The translations under genes were made by a program, and so were the position numbers. 64,000 nt of DNA from Candidatus Barnesiella excrementavium (GTDB lineage Bacteria; Bacteroidota; Bacteroidia; Bacteroidales; Barnesiellaceae): positions 1 to 64,000 of the forward strand of contig DXDM01000014.1 of NCBI GenBank assembly GCA_019115485.1. Direction: 5' to 3'. The notes beneath the pieces are model-generated. The model did no database searches. It was not told the DNA's origin and saw only the letters and a program-made list of their open reading frames with translations. Positions 60,055 through 64,000 of the stretch are shown in pieces (position 1 is the stretch's first letter; each line of letters opens with the position of its first letter).

Positions 60055-61512
60055 ATGGAGATTAAAGATCTGAAACCTTCGTTGATTTGGCACTATTTTG
60101 ATGCCATTACTCAGGTTCCCCGTCCTTCCAAGAAAGAGGGACGCATTCGTGAGTTCCTGTTGGCCTTTGCCCGGGAGCAAAACTTGGCCGCCAAGGTCGA
60201 TGCCACAGGCAACGTGGTGATTACCAAAGAGGCTGTGCCCGGTTGCGAAGGGGCGCCTACCGTTATCTTGCAGGCTCACATGGATATGGTGTGCGAGAAG
60301 AACGGTGATGTGAAACACGATTTTGAGAACGACCCTATCGAGACTTATGTCGACGGCGAGTGGGTAAAGGCCCGGGGTACGACGCTGGGTGCCGATAACG
60401 GCATCGGTATGGCGGCTGCGTTAGCGGTGCTGGCCGACAAGGATTTGAAACATGGTCGGGTACAGGCTCTCTTTACCGTTGATGAGGAGACAGGCTTGAC
60501 CGGAGCCTTCGGGCTTGAAGCCGGCATGATCGACGGCAAGTATCTGCTGAATCTCGACTCGGAGGACGAGGCCGAAATCTTTATCGGGTGCGCCGGTGGT
60601 ATCGACACCACCTCGACCTTTACCTATCGGCAGGAGTCGCTTCCGGCCGGTAAATTCTACTTGCGGGTCGAGGTGAAGAACCTGTTGGGCGGTCACTCGG
60701 GTGGTGACATTCATCTGGGTAGGGGCAATGCCAACAAGTTGCTGGCCCGTTTCCTGTGGTTGTGCATGCAGCGTCATGAGATGCACCTGTGTGCCATCGA
60801 CGGCGGTAACCTGCGCAATGCCATACCTCGTGAGGCGATGGCGGTAATTGCCGTGAATCCCGAGGATAAGGAGGCCATTCGCGTCGAGGTGAACCACTTT
60901 GCGGCCGACGTGGCTGCCGAGTTGAGCGGGGTAGACCCGCAGGTGACGGTCGACGTGACTACGGTCGACACGCCCGAGTTTATGATTGAGGACCGTGTGG
61001 CCCGCTCGTTGATTAGTGCTCTCTATGCTGCTCCTCACGGGGTGATAGCCATGAGTCACGATATCGAGGGGCTGGTCGAAACCTCGACCAACCTGGCTTC
61101 GGTGAAGATGACCGAGCCGGGCAAGATTGTGGTGGCTACGAGCCAACGCAGTTCGGTCGAATCGGAGAAATACGACATAGCCTATCAGGTGGAGTGCCTC
61201 TTCCGCATGGCCGGTGCCGAGCCTTCGCACGGCGACGGTTATCCCGGTTGGAAACCCAACATGCACTCGCATATTAAAGATGTAGCTGTGGCTGCCTACG
61301 AAGAACTGTATCAACAGACTCCGGCCATCAAGGCTATTCACGCCGGTCTCGAATGCGGTCTGTTCCTGACGAAATATCCCCAACTCGATATGATTTCGTT
61401 CGGGCCTACTCTGCGGGGTGTACACTCGCCCGACGAGATGATGCATATCCCGGCCGTGGAGAAGTTCTGGAATCACCTGGCGCTTATTTTGGAAAAGGTG
61501 GCTGCCGAGTAA
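60055..61512 (+). CDS. pepD: Aminoacyl-histidine dipeptidase (PepD, M20 family)
   Basis: PepD hydrolyses X-His dipeptides such as carnosine with two zinc ions. The metal motifs are ILQAHMDMVCEKN near residue 75, GTTLGADNGIGMAAALAVLA near residue 105, FTVDEETGLTGAFGL with the catalytic Glu near 140, and LNLDSEDEAEIFIGCAGG. The lid domain and ECGLFLTKYPQLDMISFGPT, ending with GVHSPDEMM, complete the set. Length 485 is normal. The protein is cytosolic. It is monocistronic with a terminator 15 bp after the stop. Confidence 0.96.
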   Translation: MEIKDLKPSLIWHYFDAITQVPRPSKKEGRIREFLLAFAREQNLAAKVDATGNVVITKEAVPGCEGAPTVILQAHMDMVCEKNGDVKHDFENDPIETYVDGEWVKARGTTLGADNGIGMAAALAVLADKDLKHGRVQALFTVDEETGLTGAFGLEAGMIDGKYLLNLDSEDEAEIFIGCAGGIDTTSTFTYRQESLPAGKFYLRVEVKNLLGGHSGGDIHLGRGNANKLLARFLWLCMQRHEMHLCAIDGGNLRNAIPREAMAVIAVNPEDKEAIRVEVNHFAADVAAELSGVDPQVTVDVTTVDTPEFMIEDRVARSLISALYAAPHGVIAMSHDIEGLVETSTNLASVKMTEPGKIVVATSQRSSVESEKYDIAYQVECLFRMAGAEPSHGDGYPGWKPNMHSHIKDVAVAAYEELYQQTPAIKAIHAGLECGLFLTKYPQLDMISFGPTLRGVHSPDEMMHIPAVEKFWNHLALILEKVAAE

Positions 61513-61526
61513 TAATAAGCTATATG

Positions 61527-61553
61527 GTGCGGGGCTGAGTCCCCGCACTTTTT
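61527..61553 (+). terminator. Intrinsic terminator of pepD
   Basis: GTGCGGGG/CCCCGCAC with a 6-nt loop followed by TTTTT. Confidence 0.92.
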
Positions 61554-61578
61554 CTATCTGTCCGTTGGGGACGGAAAC

Positions 61579-61608
61579 AAAAAAGGGAGGCAGACGCCTC
61601 CCTTTTTT
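61579..61608. terminator. Bidirectional terminator, mainly for the DUF3332 gene
   Basis: AAAAAAGGGAGGC pairs with GCCTCCCTTTTTT around a 4-nt loop; U-runs are available on both strands. It lies 20 bp after the DUF3332 stop. Confidence 0.92.
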
Positions 61609-61627
61609 ATCGGGTTATATCCGGAAT

Positions 61628-62185
61628 TTATTTCAAGGCCAGATTGAGATTGCTGTATTGTGCTGCCTCTTGATAGGCCATGACGCCGGCCTGAGAGAGC
61701 TCGACCACTACGTTGTTGCCGTCGACACCCGGCATCTGTACATGGTTCTCGTCGATGAAGGTCATGAATTTGGTGGTTTCACCGTTGGCCGATACCGACC
61801 AGGAGTTGTCGTTGCTGTCGAATACGAAACCGATAGTCGAGTTGTCGGCCGTGTTGGTAATCGTGTAACCGTCTTTGTCGGTCTTCACCAGATAGATGTC
61901 GCCATTCTCGCCCTTCACCTCTTTGGTCGACGATTTGGCAACGATGTTTTCGCCGCTCCAGAACTCGATGGAGTTGAGAATGATGGCGTCGGCAGCGACG
62001 GTCAACTCATACACGGGAATGATATGGAATGCGATAAACACAAGTTCGTTGACAAATTTGTTACTGATATTTTGGTTCCAGCTGAGTACCTTGTTGGTCA
62101 GTTTGAAAGATCCGATACAGGAGGAGAAGCACAGCGTTGCTGCTAAGGTGATGGCCAAGGCCATGTTCAGTTTGTTCTTTTTCAT
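61628..62185 (-). CDS. DUF3332 family lipoprotein
   Basis: A signal of lipoprotein type (MKKNKLNMALAITLAATLCF, lipobox SSC) precedes CIGSFKLTNKVLSWNQNISN, the hallmark of DUF3332, then KFVNELVFIAFHIIPVYELT, which looks like a membrane-near hydrophobic helix. The C-terminal half is a small beta domain (GDIYLVKTDKDGYTITNTAD). Length is 185. The function is unknown. A minus-strand TATCTTTG box (62304-62311) lies 119 bp upstream, so the leader may be about 115 nt. Confidence 0.9.
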   Translation of the reverse strand: MKKNKLNMALAITLAATLCFSSCIGSFKLTNKVLSWNQNISNKFVNELVFIAFHIIPVYELTVAADAIILNSIEFWSGENIVAKSSTKEVKGENGDIYLVKTDKDGYTITNTADNSTIGFVFDSNDNSWSVSANGETTKFMTFIDENHVQMPGVDGNNVVVELSQAGVMAYQEAAQYSNLNLALK

Positions 62186-62334
62186 CGTTTTAAATTTTTA
62201 GTTAGAAAATTATAGTCGTGTATAAAATTTAGTAAGTCGAAAAAGAGGTCGACATGGCAGCCAAACAGGGACATGCGGCCCGGCAATTGATTATACGTCT
62301 ATACAAAGATAAAACTTTTTGCGTAAAATAGTTT

Positions 62335-63729
62335 TTATAAAGGGATTTTTTCTTGATATATTTTGTAGTAACGCAGCACTTCGTGTACGTAGGCTACGGT
62401 CTGGCGTCCCTTGAAATAGCCGAATTTGCATACCTCGTCGTTGAAATACTCGGGGTTGCTTTTCAGTAAGATGTATTCGCTCACGTTGTCGTCCCACACA
62501 TAGGGATTTTTCCCATATTTCTTGGCCAGGGCCATGGCATCGAGCACGTGTCCCAGTCCGGCGTTGTAGGCGGCCAAGATGAATTTGAGCCGTTCATTCT
62601 TGTCCTGTATGGCCGACAGGCTTTTGTTGAGCGACTGGATACTCTTGACGGCGGCACTGAGGTTTTTCTCGGGGTTGGTCACCTCCTGGGGCGATACCCC
62701 GAAAGCCTGAGCCGTGCGGGGCATCAGCTGCATGAGACCACGGGCGCCGGCCCACGACACGGCCAGGGTGTCGAAGTGCGACTCGTTGTAGGCTTGGGCG
62801 GCGAGAATGCGCCAGTCCCAGTCGATTTCGCGGGCATATTTCTTGAACAGGTGGTCGTAGATGGAAATCTGCCCTTTCGACACCGACAATACGGCCGAGG
62901 TGGGGAACGACTTGCTCAACTCGAAATAGCGGCGTGAGATGCTGCGGTAGGAGTCGGACTTCTGGTTCTCCTTGATCCATTGGTCGACGGCATGGGCCAG
63001 GGCGGTCGAACTCTTCCTCACGGCCCAGGAGGCTCGTTGGGGGAAACTTACTTGCAGGTGTATGTCGATGTTGTTGTAGTAGGTGCGGTTCAGCTGGGCC
63101 AGGTTGTTGTCGGCCAGGGTGTAGGGAATCTCGCCGGTCGATACCATTTCGATGAGCTCTTCGGTGACGACGGTATCCTTGTCGATGTGGTGTATGCGTA
63201 TGCCGCCGCCCAGCTCGTTGTTGAGGTTGTTGATGCGCTCTTCGTATTTCGAGCCGGCTTCGACGTAGATATCTTTCCCGATGAGGTCGACCACGTCGTT
63301 CACCATCTCGCTCTTGCGTTTGCGGGGCTGGATAAGCACCTGGTGGGTGATGTTCTCGGCTCCGCAGTAGAGCCACTCGTTCTTGGCATCGCCGATAATG
63401 GGCAGTTCGTAGGCGATGATGTCGCCCTCGCCCCGTTCCAGCATCTCGGTGAGGTGCTTGATGTTGTCGGCGACGACGACGGTCGTTTTCAGGTTGTAGT
63501 GGTCGGCAAACTGTTTGATGCGCTCGTATTCATAACCCATCTCTTCGCCCCGGTAGAGGAAGTAGGTGGTCGAGCTGTACAGGGTGAGAACCCGCAGTTC
63601 GCCCCGCTCGCAGATGGAGTCGAAATCGTTGGGCACATCTTCTGAGGTGTGCTGTTTGTTCCCTCCGCAGGCGGTGACAAGCAGGAGGGTGAGGAGCGTG
63701 TATATCCAGCGGGACAGGGTCCTCGGCAT
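62335..63729 (-). CDS. MltF-like membrane-bound lytic murein transglycosylase
   Basis: The lipoprotein signal is MPRTLSRWIYTLLTLLLVTAC. The N-terminal half is a periplasmic solute-binding-like domain (residues about 40-270, GELRVLTLYSSTTYFLYRGE, ADNNLAQLNRTYYNN). The C-terminal SLT domain starts near 295, with the catalytic Glu in LAAQAYNESHFDTLAVSWAG, ARGLMQLMPRTAQAFG and FILAAYNAGLGHVLDAM. It cleaves peptidoglycan glycan strands to anhydro-ends. Length 464 is normal for MltF. It begins 3 bp after the uridine kinase stop and is co-transcribed with it. Confidence 0.93.
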   Translation of the reverse strand: MPRTLSRWIYTLLTLLLVTACGGNKQHTSEDVPNDFDSICERGELRVLTLYSSTTYFLYRGEEMGYEYERIKQFADHYNLKTTVVVADNIKHLTEMLERGEGDIIAYELPIIGDAKNEWLYCGAENITHQVLIQPRKRKSEMVNDVVDLIGKDIYVEAGSKYEERINNLNNELGGGIRIHHIDKDTVVTEELIEMVSTGEIPYTLADNNLAQLNRTYYNNIDIHLQVSFPQRASWAVRKSSTALAHAVDQWIKENQKSDSYRSISRRYFELSKSFPTSAVLSVSKGQISIYDHLFKKYAREIDWDWRILAAQAYNESHFDTLAVSWAGARGLMQLMPRTAQAFGVSPQEVTNPEKNLSAAVKSIQSLNKSLSAIQDKNERLKFILAAYNAGLGHVLDAMALAKKYGKNPYVWDDNVSEYILLKSNPEYFNDEVCKFGYFKGRQTVAYVHEVLRYYKIYQEKIPL

Positions 63730-63732
63730 AGG

Positions 63733-64000
<268 letters not shown>

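Overview
The window is chromosomal DNA of a Bacteroidales bacterium, probably a gut member of the Barnesiella/Coprobacter/Parabacteroides group (genus is inference). The evidence is gene content (PorU/PorV of the type IX secretion system, STN-type TonB receptor with FecR and an ECF sigma factor, rpmH next to efp, DUF4250, DUF3332), promoters of the Bacteroidetes kind (TTTG, about 20 nt, TAnnTTTG) and a fairly high GC content with low-GC intergenic regions. Both ends cut genes: ribBA at the left and a uridine kinase family gene at the right.

Layout. 1-8.6 kb: housekeeping and envelope genes (ribBA, two lipoproteins, rsmI, an acidic protein, dacB, tdk, an AI-2E family permease, an AT-rich small gene, tRNA-Lys). 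8.7-15 kb: redox and detoxification, with a flavoprotein/NTF2 pair divergent from an HxlR regulator, an arsenic operon (arsR-arsE-arsF-arsG-arsC-arsP on the minus strand, arsG frameshifted) and a flavodoxin-like gene pair. 15.2-20.1 kb: DUF4250 and a sigma/FecR/TonB receptor signalling unit. 20.4-26 kb: a GDPD and two large type IX cargo-like surface proteins that share a signal peptide, Big-type repeats, a C-terminal sorting domain and a promoter element. 26-35 kb: LMW-PTP and a compact minus-strand operon mnmA-S8 protease-xseA-xseB-gltX-OMP-waaA. 35.1 kb: a 6S-like RNA. 35.4-41.9 kb: rex-FAH-porU-porV-ispF. 42-46 kb: a CMD-cupin/DUF362 locus with two paralogous AraC regulators. 46.2-49.7 kb: a second PorU-like C25 protein. 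50-64 kb: SUI1-addA-PAP2, rpmH/efp, GT2-radC, SGNH hydrolase, Skp-like lipoprotein, pepD, DUF3332, an MltF-like lytic transglycosylase and uridine kinase.

The most unusual signal is non-coding. Seven copies of one promoter module lie at four loci (15.0, 49.8, 56.1 and 59.8 kb). Each holds an invariant palindrome GAAAAC-nnn-GTTTTC directly upstream of a full Bacteroidetes promoter (TTTG-N20-TAT[A/C]TTTG in the intact copies). At three loci the copies are tandem with an exact 83-bp period, and the copies are joined by a second dyad whose arms differ between loci in a compensatory way (TATCTT/AAGATA versus TATATT/AATATA). Other signals: three ArsR-type operators of one architecture, one of which encloses the -7 box of arsR; a G9 tract near the 5' end of a surface-protein gene where a one-base slip either way gives an early stop; and a 20-bp element at identical spacing in front of both type IX cargo genes.

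How the parts connect: PorU and PorV would export and anchor the cargo-like proteins found here (21.3, 24.6 and possibly 32.2 kb). Rex heads the porU/porV gene run, which suggests, but does not prove, redox control of secretion.
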